From: an uncultured Oligoflexia bacterium
GTDB lineage: Bacteria > Bdellovibrionota > Bacteriovoracia > Bacteriovoracales > Bacteriovoracaceae
Assembly (NCBI GenBank): GCA_937120495.1
Contig: CAKZJW010000086.1
Coordinates: 22,526-86,525, forward strand
Reading direction: 5' to 3'
Length of the DNA stretch: 64,000 bases
Each line of letters opens with the position of its first letter. Within the stretch, counting starts at the first letter, position 1. Both the position numbers and the translations under genes were made by a program. The notes below the pieces were generated by a model that worked only from the letters and a program-made list of their open reading frames with translations, was not told the origin of the DNA and ran no database searches. Shown here in pieces: positions 27,529 through 35,767 of the stretch.

Positions 27529-28638
27529 ATGAAGTCTTTATCTACGTTTTTAATTTGCTTAGTTCTTGGGGCTCAGTTGAGTTTTGCACAAAGCACTTCT
27601 TCTAGAAGTGCTAATGTCGAGCCACAAAGATCGAAAATTGAACAATTCTTATATAATCTTTTTGGGTCAGGCGACGCTGCTTCTCAAGAGAGAAAGAGAG
27701 TGCGTAAAGAAAAAAGAGCATATAGAAAAAAAATGCGACTTATTAGAAACAAACAAAGAGCAATGCAGGCACAGCGAAGAACTATTTCGCCACAAAAAAG
27801 ACCTGTTGTTTCAACTGAGCCGGTAAAGCCTGTTGTGAAAAAAATAGTTCCTGATTGTTCACTTTATAATCATATTCTACCTCAGTGTTATTATAAAAGA
27901 GATAAAAGTGTTCTTAATATAGCATTAGTCTTTTATGGAACAGAGATGAAGTTATCAGATTTAGATCGATTAGAGCCAATCTTACTAGACCGATTTGAAA
28001 GAGCAACTAAAGGCTTAGTGACTTTAAATATTGCAGAGAAAAAAATAATTCCATATAAGCACAAAATTTCTCCTGAATATAAGTTTAAAAATATTAAGGA
28101 CAAAAAAAGACTTCAAAGAATTTGGTATTATGACAACGTTAATAGCAAGATTATGAATGAGGTTTATACTGAGTATATAAAAACATCTACAAAAGAGAAA
28201 GTTGATAAGATTGATGTTATTGCAGCAATCACGGGAGCTCAATTTGATGGACTTGGATATGCAAGTGGAAGATTGACAGTGACGGAGTATCCAAGAGAAA
28301 TAGCTTGGAATTTAGACGATGGTGGTAGGGTTGATTATATTTCAGACTACGATATTGTTGATGAGCTCATTCATGAAATTGGACATAATCTTGGACTTGG
28401 ACATGTTAGTGATCAATGCCAAAAAAGAGGCCTGACTCTAGAGCAAAAAGAAGCTTGTTGTGCAAATTCACCTGGAAAGGACGATGTACTTAGTTACTGT
28501 AGAAGTAGATCAGATGTAAATGAAAACTATATGCACGGATTTGAAAGTTGTAATCTTGAGATGATCAGGGAATCAATTGTTCCGGCTCTTTTAGATGGTA
28601 AAAGTTGGCATATTGAAAACAGGTTAGAGTGTAAATAA
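27529..28638 (+). CDS. Secreted metzincin-like zinc metalloprotease
   Basis: 369 residues from the ATG at 27529, which follows GGGGA and gives the signal peptide MKSLSTFLICLVLGAQLSFA. A basic Arg/Lys-rich propeptide-like segment (about 45-95) precedes the catalytic region. The zinc motif HEIGHNLGLGH (His282, Glu283, His286, His292) and a downstream Met (NYMHGF) as Met-turn candidate place it with metzincins. Two Cys pairs around CCANSPG probably form disulfides. Likely degrades host or environmental protein. Upstream in-frame codons to 27490 lack SD support. Confidence 0.86.
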   Translation: MKSLSTFLICLVLGAQLSFAQSTSSRSANVEPQRSKIEQFLYNLFGSGDAASQERKRVRKEKRAYRKKMRLIRNKQRAMQAQRRTISPQKRPVVSTEPVKPVVKKIVPDCSLYNHILPQCYYKRDKSVLNIALVFYGTEMKLSDLDRLEPILLDRFERATKGLVTLNIAEKKIIPYKHKISPEYKFKNIKDKKRLQRIWYYDNVNSKIMNEVYTEYIKTSTKEKVDKIDVIAAITGAQFDGLGYASGRLTVTEYPREIAWNLDDGGRVDYISDYDIVDELIHEIGHNLGLGHVSDQCQKRGLTLEQKEACCANSPGKDDVLSYCRSRSDVNENYMHGFESCNLEMIRESIVPALLDGKSWHIENRLECK

Positions 28639-28668
28639 TTAGTTTCAAATATATAAGGAAAGTCAATT

Positions 28669-29055
28669 ATGAAAAAATTTATTCTATTATCTCTAGCTTT
28701 TGCTAGCTCATTTGCATTTGGTGCAGACAAAATCTTAGAGTGCGAAGCTGTCGCAATAAAGAAAAATAAAGTTTTATTTGAAATAAATGCAGATGTTCAT
28801 GATAGGAGAGTTAAGTCCCAAGGAACTGTTATCTCAAATCATACGGGAAGAAAAAGTTCTGTTACAAAACTTATCATTAATTCAAATGATTTATTTGAAG
28901 ATAATTTCAGTATTTCTATTTCTCATAAAGTTGGAAAAAAGATGATTGAAAAAGAAACGTTAAAAAACCTTTCGTTGAAAAGAAACCTTAAAGAGTATGG
29001 CATCCTTAAAGATTTTGGCGATTATAAACTTGATGTTGTCTGTAAAAAGATTTAG
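28669..29055 (+). CDS. Small secreted protein, unknown function
   Basis: 128 residues; signal peptide MKKFILLSLAFASSFAFGA. The mature chain (about 109 residues) has two Cys (ECEAVA near the start and VVCKKI at the end), likely one disulfide joining the termini, and an alternating pattern fitting a beta sandwich. AAGGAAAG precedes the ATG. It starts 30 bases after the metzincin gene, so the two are probably co-transcribed. It could be an accessory or inhibitor of the protease, but that is only inference from position. Confidence 0.72.
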   Translation: MKKFILLSLAFASSFAFGADKILECEAVAIKKNKVLFEINADVHDRRVKSQGTVISNHTGRKSSVTKLIINSNDLFEDNFSISISHKVGKKMIEKETLKNLSLKRNLKEYGILKDFGDYKLDVVCKKI

Positions 29056-29084
29056 TTTTTTAATGTATCAAATGCATTAAAAAA
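29056..29084. other. A/T-rich stem-loop between secreted protein gene and pdxY
   Basis: TTTTTTAATG (29056-29065) pairs with CATTAAAAAA (29075-29084) around a 9-base loop, beginning at the stop codon of the preceding gene and ending 12 bases before the pdxY start. It has no T-run after it, so it is not a classical terminator; it may slow ribosomes or protect RNA ends. Confidence 0.5.
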
Positions 29085-29096
29085 GGGCGTCATACT

Positions 29097-29942
29097 ATGG
29101 CCATATTATCTATCCAGTCTCATGTAAGTTATGGGCATGCAGGAAATAGTGCATCAGTATTTCCTCTCATGCGTTTAGGAGTTGAAGTATGGCCAGTACA
29201 TACGGTTTGTTTTGCTCATCATACAGGTTATGGAGAACCAAAAGGTCATGTCTTTACTGGAGATGATGTTAAACAGATTATTGATGGTGTAAAAAGTGTT
29301 GCCAACATAAATGAATGCCATGCTGTGATGACTGGCTATTTGGGGGCTGGTTCAATAGGGCGAGAAATACTATCTGAGCTCAAGCAATTAAGAGAACTTA
29401 ATCCCGATATGATTTATTCATGTGACCCAGTTATGGGCGATATTGAAAAAGGTTTTTTTACCACTAAAGATGTACAAGATTTCTTTAAAAACGATCTACT
29501 GGATCACTTCGATATATTAACTCCAAATCTATTTGAACTAGAACAACTATCCAATACTAATATAACGAGCATTGATGGAGCGATAAAAGCAGCAAAGAGT
29601 CTAATTTCTCGTGACGATCAGCTTGTCGTTGTTACGAGTTTTCAGACCGAGAAAGAAAATTTGTCAGTTTTGTTAATATCGAACAATGAATGTCTTTCTG
29701 TGACTACACCTGAGATTCAACTAAACAGGGCCGCTGTTGGTACAGGAGATTTATTTCATTCTTTATTTCTTGGTAATTATATAAATTCCAAAGATACGAA
29801 ATCATCTCTAGAAAAGGCTGTGAATTCAACTTTTGATATAATCAATATAACTAAGAAAAGTGGAAGTTATGAGCTTGAAATAGTAGCGAATCAGGAGTTA
29901 TTAGTAACACCAATTTCAAGGTACGAAGCTATTGTTATTTAG
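29097..29942 (+). CDS. pdxY: Pyridoxal kinase PdxY
   Basis: 281 residues. IQSHVSYGHAGNSASVFPL at the N-terminus, WPVHTVCFAHHTGYG, CDPVMGD and the anion-hole GTGDLF are hallmarks of the PdxK/PdxY ribokinase-fold group; Asp in GTGD is the catalytic base. The enzyme phosphorylates pyridoxal to pyridoxal 5'-phosphate in vitamin B6 salvage. Length is normal. SD is weak (AGGG). It is the only metabolic gene in a stretch of secreted-protein genes. Confidence 0.93.
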   Translation: MAILSIQSHVSYGHAGNSASVFPLMRLGVEVWPVHTVCFAHHTGYGEPKGHVFTGDDVKQIIDGVKSVANINECHAVMTGYLGAGSIGREILSELKQLRELNPDMIYSCDPVMGDIEKGFFTTKDVQDFFKNDLLDHFDILTPNLFELEQLSNTNITSIDGAIKAAKSLISRDDQLVVVTSFQTEKENLSVLLISNNECLSVTTPEIQLNRAAVGTGDLFHSLFLGNYINSKDTKSSLEKAVNSTFDIINITKKSGSYELEIVANQELLVTPISRYEAIVI

Positions 29943-29948
29943 TGGATA

Positions 29949-29972
29949 GCACGATAATGTTTCTTATCGTGC
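29949..29972. other. Perfect stem-loop downstream of pdxY
   Basis: GCACGATAA pairs perfectly with TTATCGTGC around a 6-base loop (TGTTTC). It lies 7 bases after the pdxY stop and 44 bases past the end of the convergent peptide gene. No T-run follows on either strand, so it may be a weak or Rho-assisted terminator or an RNA-stability element. Confidence 0.55.
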
Positions 29973-30015
29973 GGTGCGTTGTGAGTGGTACTAAGCTTAT
30001 TATCCCTAGGCCTAA

Positions 30016-30219
30016 CTATGGACAAAGCTGAGCTGGGCCACCATTATCACAGTTTTGACCACCGTAACTATCTCCGCCACCATCATTTAATCCAGTGTCT
30101 GGCGGAGCGATTCTAGCATATGCCCTAAGAAGTAAGTTTTCTTCTTGTTCATCTTGTTCAGCTTCAAAGCTCATGGCCTGTAATTGCTCAAATTTGTACT
30201 CTTTTTTTGCAGATTTCAC
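30016..30219 (-). CDS. Small Gly/Cys-tailed peptide, unknown; RiPP-precursor-like
   Basis: 67 codons with GTG at 30219. The first 40 residues are charged and Gln/Glu-rich without any signal peptide; the last 20 are Gly/Asp/Asn-rich with two Cys (CDNGGPAQLCP). This leader-plus-small-residue-core layout resembles precursors of ribosomally made modified peptides, but no modification enzyme is next to it. The start is not well supported: no strong SD, no ATG in frame (an internal ATG lies 15 codons in). It fills most of the only intergenic stretch longer than 300 bases. Could also be a chance frame. Confidence 0.45.
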   Translation of the reverse strand: MKSAKKEYKFEQLQAMSFEAEQDEQEENLLLRAYARIAPPDTGLNDGGGDSYGGQNCDNGGPAQLCP

Positions 30220-30381
30220 TCACATAAAATATCACTTGTTGTGTCATTTCAAAAGCTAATAAATCCTTAATAAAGCCTGTCTTTAGATAGATAGATGGAT
30301 GCAGAATACCTTAGAAAAACTTAATCACTCAAGTAATTAGGATTTATGTCGATAAGGAATAGTAAAAATTAAGGAGATTCT
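30220..30381. other. Non-coding stretch upstream of secreted protein gene
   Basis: Holds the start region of the minus-strand peptide gene and the leader of the gene at 30382. A short imperfect TAGA/GATA repeat (near 30287-30300) and a strong SD (AAGGAG) just before 30382 are visible. No riboswitch or small RNA was recognised. Confidence 0.4.
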
Positions 30382-31293
30382 ATGTTTAAGTATTTGTTAC
30401 TCTCATCACTTTTAAGTAGTGTTGCTTTTGCTCAAGTTGACTATGATCACTGCACAGAATCTACAAAAAATCTATTCCAGGTTGCAAAAATTGAAGGACA
30501 TTCCCTACCCAATTTATTCACTATAAATGATGAGGGAAAACTAATAGCAAACCCAAAACATGTAAAACTGATATCTTTTGAAGAAACGGGTAAAGTTCAA
30601 AGGTACAAGTTTAGCACTTCAACTGAAAAGAGATCTCTTTTGAGATTATTTAGGAAAAAAGGGGTAAGCGTTTCAGACTTAAAATATACCTTTGAAGTTC
30701 ATAGAGACTCTAAAGGAAGAGTAAAGTCTGTCACCAAAGTGCCTGAGTGTGAAAACTGTAAAAATACCTCTGCTCTAGAATTCACCTATATAAAGGATGA
30801 CTGTATTCCAAGCCAGCTTGTTACAAAAAATCTCGATGGAGAAAGTACTATTGCTGTTGATAGCTTAGTTTGTAGAGCTGCCGTTCAAAGAGAGAAAGAC
30901 CTTATTAGCTCGATGAGACGAGGCTTTAAGTGTATTGATGAGCTAAGCAATTATTATAATAAAACTATAGAGTCATCACAAAAAGCGCTCGATCATTTAA
31001 ATGATGAAGAATCCAAGCTTTCTGATTCTGTGGAATCACAGCTTGTTTCTAGATTAGAAAAAACAATTAAAATGAGTAAGAAGCTAGCAAAGCCACTCGC
31101 AAATTACGCATCAATGGAAAATGAACAGTTTGAAATTCGAACTGAAAATGCAAAAACAATTGGAGAATGTTTCAAGAGTCTTGGTGAAGATTATATAAAG
31201 GAAAACAAATATTTCTCCAAAACTGGTGGCTATAAAAAAGAAGACAGGCCACAGTTACCGAAAAAAGATGATGCAGTAGCTGTTGAATTATAA
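30382..31293 (+). CDS. Secreted protein with helical C-terminal half, unknown function
   Basis: 303 residues; signal peptide MFKYLLLSSLLSSVAFA. Residues 18-170 contain six Cys (including PECENCKN) and look beta-rich; residues 170-270 are helical and charged with a coiled-coil tendency; the tail is Lys/Asp-rich. Strong AAGGAG before the start. The last 6 bases overlap the convergent gene at 31288. No family recognised. Composition resembles the other exported Cys-containing proteins in the window. Confidence 0.72.
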   Translation: MFKYLLLSSLLSSVAFAQVDYDHCTESTKNLFQVAKIEGHSLPNLFTINDEGKLIANPKHVKLISFEETGKVQRYKFSTSTEKRSLLRLFRKKGVSVSDLKYTFEVHRDSKGRVKSVTKVPECENCKNTSALEFTYIKDDCIPSQLVTKNLDGESTIAVDSLVCRAAVQREKDLISSMRRGFKCIDELSNYYNKTIESSQKALDHLNDEESKLSDSVESQLVSRLEKTIKMSKKLAKPLANYASMENEQFEIRTENAKTIGECFKSLGEDYIKENKYFSKTGGYKKEDRPQLPKKDDAVAVEL

Positions 31294-31632
31294 AAGAAAT
31301 TTGGAAATATTCTGAGTTTTGCACCCTACCATCTGTGCTAGATTCTCGCCCCCAACATATGTATATGCCAGGTCTATACTAGAGCCATTTATCTTAATTC
31401 CAGCGTATCCTTTAACTTGAAAAGGAGAAACTTCGACTCTATCAATGACAATTGGTTTAGGATTAGCATCAAGGCATGATTCACAATAATGATCCACTAT
31501 GGGGATTTCGCCTTTGATTTGTTCAATAATCTTAAGTGCAGAATCTATCTTTGCTTTTGGCAAGTACTTGCACTGACCTCCATAGGCCTTAGACATTGTT
31601 ATAATAGTAAATAATATCCATGCAATTCTCAT
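31288..31632 (-). CDS. Small secreted protein, unknown function
   Basis: 114 residues from ATG 31632, which gives the signal peptide MRIAWILFTIITMSKAYG. An AAAGGAG lies 24 bases upstream of that ATG, so a start at an in-frame TTG (31641) is an alternative; the frame is open to 31716. The mature chain has four Cys (CKYLP, YCESCLD, CKTQN) and the IKINGSSIDLAYTYVGG strand pattern. Divergent from the PAP2 gene. No family recognised. Confidence 0.6.
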   Translation of the reverse strand: MRIAWILFTIITMSKAYGGQCKYLPKAKIDSALKIIEQIKGEIPIVDHYCESCLDANPKPIVIDRVEVSPFQVKGYAGIKINGSSIDLAYTYVGGENLAQMVGCKTQNISKFLL

Positions 31633-31768
31633 AATGCGTTGCAATATACAGCATTCATCTCCTTTTTTCCACTCAGCCTGTAATAATTCAACACCAATAA
31701 ATATCTTTGTTTTCAATAACTTAGATCAATATTTTGACTTTTAAATACAAATTTATATACTTTAATCT

Positions 31769-32470
31769 ATGAAATACAGAAACCTACTAAATTTAGTAAT
31801 ACTACTTTGCTCAATACCTTTGGCGAATGCAGATATTTATAAAGAATGGAGCTCACCAGTTAATAATAAAGAGTCTCAAAAAGTTCTTATTTACGGCTCT
31901 ATTGCTACAGGTCTATTAGTTGCTAGCAGAGACTCAACTATTGAAAAATTTCAAGACTATGCTCAACAGCACGGTTTAATGAGTGAAGACATGGCGAGCT
32001 TTGGTGATATCATGGGGCAAACAGTTCCAAACATTCTTTATATTGCTGGAAATTACTATGTTGATAATAAAAAGTCAGAGGCCAGAATGAAACTTATGGC
32101 CAAAGCTACAATGTATGCTGGTGTCACGACAATGATTCTTAAAAGAATAGTAAATCAAAGACGTCCAAATAGTAAAAACAGACATTCATTCCCTTCTGGA
32201 CATACAACGACAGCATTTGCTTTCGCTTCTGTAGTAGCAAAAGAGCACGAGTGGTACTGGGGCGCAAGTGCCTATTCCCTAGCGACTCTTGTTGCGCTTT
32301 CAAGGATCCACGATAATGCTCACTATATTCATGATGTTGTTTTTGGAGCGGCGATAGGAACAGCATTTGGTTTATCTTTATCGAGTTTAAATGATGATGC
32401 CAGTGAGAATATTTCTCTTGTACCCACTGCAGGTGGAGCCTATTTTAATTACAAGTATAGCTTTAATTAA
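31769..32470 (+). CDS. Membrane-associated PAP2-superfamily phosphatase
   Basis: 233 residues; signal peptide or first membrane helix at 1-21. The PAP2 tripartite active site is complete: KRIVNQRRP, FPSGHTTT and SRIHDNAHYIHDVV, giving the conserved Lys/Arg-Pro, Ser-Gly-His and Arg-His-Asp. The hydrophobicity is lower than in multi-pass PAP2 phosphatases, and a soluble N-terminal part precedes the core. Likely dephosphorylates lipid phosphates (undecaprenyl or phosphatidate type) at the periplasmic face. The stop overlaps the convergent 77-residue gene by 4 bases. Confidence 0.88.
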   Translation: MKYRNLLNLVILLCSIPLANADIYKEWSSPVNNKESQKVLIYGSIATGLLVASRDSTIEKFQDYAQQHGLMSEDMASFGDIMGQTVPNILYIAGNYYVDNKKSEARMKLMAKATMYAGVTTMILKRIVNQRRPNSKNRHSFPSGHTTTAFAFASVVAKEHEWYWGASAYSLATLVALSRIHDNAHYIHDVVFGAAIGTAFGLSLSSLNDDASENISLVPTAGGAYFNYKYSFN

Positions 32471-32700
32471 AAAGTGAATTCCATCTTTGCTAGGGTTATT
32501 TCAAGGTTGAATAATTGTTCTTGAGATCTGTAGAGATTTGAATGAAAAATTTTAAAACCATTTGTTATAAGTTCTGATTCGATATCATCAGCCTGAGTCT
32601 GAGTAATATTTAAATACTCATAAATATAAGCAGTATAACCTTGGTTTATATTGTATTTCTCATAATTTTCAAACTTTAAAGGATGTTTAGAAAAGTGCAT
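32467..32700 (-). CDS. Small hypothetical protein, last gene of the wHTH-TrmK operon
   Basis: 77 residues with no signal peptide, rich in Tyr, Asn and Ile. It begins 2 bases after the stop of the 55-residue gene on the same strand, which supports it being real and translated by reinitiation, since its own SD is weak. SELITNGFKIFHS looks like a helix-strand element. No family recognised. The end overlaps the PAP2 gene by 4 bases. Confidence 0.55.
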   Translation of the reverse strand: MHFSKHPLKFENYEKYNINQGYTAYIYEYLNITQTQADDIESELITNGFKIFHSNLYRSQEQLFNLEITLAKMEFTF

Positions 32701-32702
32701 AA

Positions 32703-32870
32703 CTAGTCTTTAAGTACTGTGTATTCAGCATCAACAATATCTTCATTTGTATTAGTGTCTTTATTATTTGGATCTTGTTTTTGGTTGTGTTCATTTACAA
32801 TTTTTGATGCTTTTAAAACAGTTTTGATACCAAAAAATACGGCGATAACTACAAGAATTTTAAGTAGCAT
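32703..32870 (-). CDS. 55-residue single-pass membrane protein
   Basis: ATG at 32870 overlaps the TAA of the receiver/PilZ-like gene by one base (TAATG). The protein is MLLKILVVIAVFFGIKTVLK, one membrane helix, followed by a hydrophilic Asn/Asp/Lys tail and the acidic end VDAEYTVLKD. The arrangement between two other genes with gaps of -1 and +2 bases strongly supports translation. It is too short to be found by usual length cut-offs. The acidic tail could dock a soluble partner, perhaps the neighbouring gene product. Confidence 0.7.
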   Translation of the reverse strand: MLLKILVVIAVFFGIKTVLKASKIVNEHNQKQDPNNKDTNTNEDIVDAEYTVLKD

Positions 32871-34591
32871 TATATATCCTCTTGGAGAGTTTTATCCCTC
32901 TTTTGTTGTTCTTCTTTTTCCTGTTCTTTTTTATTTTCTTTTTCTTCTTTTTGCTGATCGACTGCCTTTTGTTGCTCAACTTGCTTTTTCTCAATTACCT
33001 GCTGCTTAAGGTTTTCAACCTCTTCTCTTTCCGCGGATTTCTTTTCTTCTAATTTTCTAAAGAAAACAGAGTTTATAAACTGTCTAAGTTCAGCTCTTTC
33101 AACCTCTCCTATCGTGTGAATAACAGCATAGTATTTTGAACTTGATTTTGCAGAATTAGGTGCTGGTGCGATAGCAATATACATATTAACAGGATTACTA
33201 ATTCTCAAAACAGTCCTAAGAGGTAAATCGATATCACAATCAAAATAAAGATCGTTCTCACTCACGGCTCTTAGATCTACATCTATTTCAAGTTCTGCGT
33301 ATGTTGCAGGATGATCTTTTTTAAGAAAGATTGTATCATCATCATAAGTCACAACGTTTTCAAGAAGTTTCTCTTCAAGCATGCTAGACATCTTTAAAAC
33401 TAGCTCACTTGTCATTGCTTCCGAATAAGCGATTAAATTCTTATATCCTAAATGACCTTGAAGTTTTGCAGTATTATAGGCATGCATATTAAAGATAATA
33501 ATATAGGGTTCATAGTTAGAGATTGTCTTTACTTGCGTAACGATATTTTTAAGAGCTTTAAAGTCATTAAAGGTAAAAGCAATCTCTTCATTTGCTTCAA
33601 GTTCTTCCGGTGAGATTTCCTCAGTGTTAAAAACAATTAGTTGAGGATAAATTCTCTTTATGTCCATTTTGGGATTTTGCAAATAAGGCTGACACCTTAG
33701 AACAAAAGGAAATTCATCAGTAAGCTTATCACCTTGATAAAATTGAAGCTCTTTATCTATGACTAAAGTCTTTAGAGACTTTGGATGTGAAAACTCTTGA
33801 TTAGATTCTATCCATTTAGATAAAAGATTTTTGGACTGTTCGGCTTCTTGAGCTTTTAACTGCTCTATATTTACAATTTCTTCTTCACTTAATTCTTCAG
33901 TTGATTCATCTTCTTCAACAAAGTTAAAGCCAAGCTCTTGAGTGTATTTATAATTATAGTAAAGATCTTCATCTGTGGAAGATCCACATTGTACTGAAGG
34001 TGTTTTTACTATTTTCTTGTCACTCCAGCGCGTATGAAGTGAGTAGGACTCACCAATTGTTAAAGAAAGATTTGATTCAATTCTTATTCCATCAGGAGAA
34101 AGAATACTTACCATACAAGGAATTTTTGCACTAATTGGGTCTGATAGCTCTGCTGTTGCGAATCCGTGTGGAGTTGCCTTGTCTGGATAAACATAACACA
34201 TACAATTATAGACAACTGAGCTTAGCTCTACGCTTTTAATATGAACGCAAGTCGCACCTGCCAAAACAGCTCTTTGAGGAGCAACGTCGCCCTGACTTTG
34301 ATCTACTAAACCCACAACAAATGGCTTAAATATTCCATTTAGCCTGGTAAGTACACGGACAATATGAAGCATTTGCGAGGTATTTTGTGAAAAATCAACA
34401 AAGACCATTTTGGGTTTGTGTGAACGAACGACACTAATAAGTTTTTGGAGTTCTGACCCAGTATCTTCATACAAGTGTATAGCTTCGAAGGCCGTACTTT
34501 GAACCAGCTCTCCAAACTTTGCACTCAATGCCTTCCAATAACTTAAATCTGAGCCGATATAAATTATTTTTGGAATGTTTTTTTCATTCAT
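32870..34591 (-). CDS. Receiver/PilZ-like multidomain protein with Gln/Glu/Lys coiled-coil tail
   Basis: 573 residues, cytoplasmic. Residues 1-130 follow the strand-helix order of a response-regulator receiver, with an Asp at the end of strand 3 (MVFVDFS) and a Lys near HIKSVE. Residues 140-190 look like a small PilZ-like barrel. Residues 285-420 look like a second receiver-like fold without the phospho-acceptor Asp, and residues 425-485 (RAVSENDLYFDCDIDLPL) a second PilZ-like barrel. The last 70 residues are an almost pure Gln/Glu/Lys helix. This duplication is inferred from pattern, not from a profile match. Start overlaps trmK by 8 bases. Probably a signalling scaffold. Confidence 0.6.
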   Translation of the reverse strand: MNEKNIPKIIYIGSDLSYWKALSAKFGELVQSTAFEAIHLYEDTGSELQKLISVVRSHKPKMVFVDFSQNTSQMLHIVRVLTRLNGIFKPFVVGLVDQSQGDVAPQRAVLAGATCVHIKSVELSSVVYNCMCYVYPDKATPHGFATAELSDPISAKIPCMVSILSPDGIRIESNLSLTIGESYSLHTRWSDKKIVKTPSVQCGSSTDEDLYYNYKYTQELGFNFVEEDESTEELSEEEIVNIEQLKAQEAEQSKNLLSKWIESNQEFSHPKSLKTLVIDKELQFYQGDKLTDEFPFVLRCQPYLQNPKMDIKRIYPQLIVFNTEEISPEELEANEEIAFTFNDFKALKNIVTQVKTISNYEPYIIIFNMHAYNTAKLQGHLGYKNLIAYSEAMTSELVLKMSSMLEEKLLENVVTYDDDTIFLKKDHPATYAELEIDVDLRAVSENDLYFDCDIDLPLRTVLRISNPVNMYIAIAPAPNSAKSSSKYYAVIHTIGEVERAELRQFINSVFFRKLEEKKSAEREEVENLKQQVIEKKQVEQQKAVDQQKEEKENKKEQEKEEQQKRDKTLQEDI

Positions 34592-35246
34592 AACTTTTCA
34601 GTCTTTCTTGATATAAACTTAGAAGCTCCTCATTAGTTTTATGTTCCTTATTGAACCTAAGCTTTACTTTGTAATAATCAATATTCTTTTTAAAATAACT
34701 AAGTTTAACTTCTTTATCTGAGCTTTCAAATTTACCTACAAGACCAATATTAGATTCCACTTTGGCTTGTTTTCTAATCTCAAGCACTTCATAGAATTTT
34801 TGTCGCTCCCTGATCAGGTGTTCATCTTCACAATAATACTTATTTTGAGATAAATAACATCTAACCTCTTCTAAGTTATTATGAGGACTTAGGATTATTA
34901 TATCATCATGAGTGAGCTGGGGCATAATATTTTCGAGAATTCGTATACTTAGCTTACCTCCTATACCAGCAATAACTATAATTTTACTTAATTTATTGGA
35001 GAATTCGAGTTTTGTGCAATCTTTTAATAAAATTGAGAGCTCGCTCTCTGGAATATCCGAACATATGTCTTTAAGCTTATTTATTATTGATGGTACAACA
35101 TCTATTAAATATGAATGTATAAAATGATTACTTTCATATGCTTTGATACCCAGTTGACCATGATCGCAGCAAAGATCATAGAAATGCCCATTGTATTTCA
35201 ATGCAGTGTTAAGAAGAAAATTTAACCTTTCACTAAGGTGATTCAT
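34584..35246 (-). CDS. trmK: TrmK-like tRNA (adenine-N1)-methyltransferase
   Basis: 220 residues. LSERLNFLL at the N-terminus, motif I FYDLCCDHGQLG, IIVIAGIGGKLSIRIL and LSPHNN (the catalytic Asn-containing loop) match TrmK, which methylates adenosine 22 in tRNA using SAM. The coiled-coil C-terminal region typical of TrmK follows (YFKKNIDYYKVKL). It lies 7 bases after the wHTH gene and overlaps the receiver-like gene by 8 bases. TrmK occurs mostly in Gram-positive and some Gram-negative lineages. Confidence 0.85.
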   Translation of the reverse strand: MNHLSERLNFLLNTALKYNGHFYDLCCDHGQLGIKAYESNHFIHSYLIDVVPSIINKLKDICSDIPESELSILLKDCTKLEFSNKLSKIIVIAGIGGKLSIRILENIMPQLTHDDIIILSPHNNLEEVRCYLSQNKYYCEDEHLIRERQKFYEVLEIRKQAKVESNIGLVGKFESSDKEVKLSYFKKNIDYYKVKLRFNKEHKTNEELLSLYQERLKSYE

Positions 35247-35253
35247 TTAAAGA

Positions 35254-35676
35254 TTATAGAAAGTTATCGTAAGATTGTCCGTACTTTTTATCTAAATCTT
35301 CAGTGAAGTACTTTCTAACGAAGTATTGACCAGATCTAATAGTCTCTATAAAACCAAAGGCTTCTAAACGCCTAACTGTAGAGTGAAGAGTATCCATAGC
35401 TATATCAAGATTTTTAGCTAGCTCTGAGTGGCTTACTATAGGAGCTATTCCATACTTTCTATGTAGATTCGGTTTACACCAAGTAAGTCTATAGAAGTAC
35501 ATAAGCATAATTATCTCAACTCTAGTCAGTTTAAAGCTAATCAATATATCATCGAAGAATAAATCAGGTATCTCGGAAGTTGAAGCAAGGATTTCATTTT
35601 CAACTTCACCAGTGCTATCAGCAGCTGAGAAAGCCTTTGGATTATGAGCAGAAATAATATCTCTAATATTTTCCAT
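35254..35676 (-). CDS. Winged helix-turn-helix transcription regulator
   Basis: 140 residues from ATG 35676, which sits 5 bases after GGAGG; the frame can be extended to TTG 35694 but that would put the SD inside the gene. Residues 65-125 form a winged helix with the recognition helix in SELAKNLDIAMDTLHSTVRRLEAFG and a wing in GFIETIRSGQYFVRKYF, similar to MarR and replication initiator-type wHTH domains. First gene of the five-gene operon, so it may autoregulate it. The trigger is unknown. Confidence 0.72.
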   Translation of the reverse strand: MENIRDIISAHNPKAFSAADSTGEVENEILASTSEIPDLFFDDILISFKLTRVEIIMLMYFYRLTWCKPNLHRKYGIAPIVSHSELAKNLDIAMDTLHSTVRRLEAFGFIETIRSGQYFVRKYFTEDLDKKYGQSYDNFL

Positions 35677-35767
35677 AAACACCTCCATGGACAATAGTCC
35701 TTATTTATATTGTGCTGTTTATAGAATAAAAAATCAACTACATTTTATTTAGGAAAAATATTCTATA

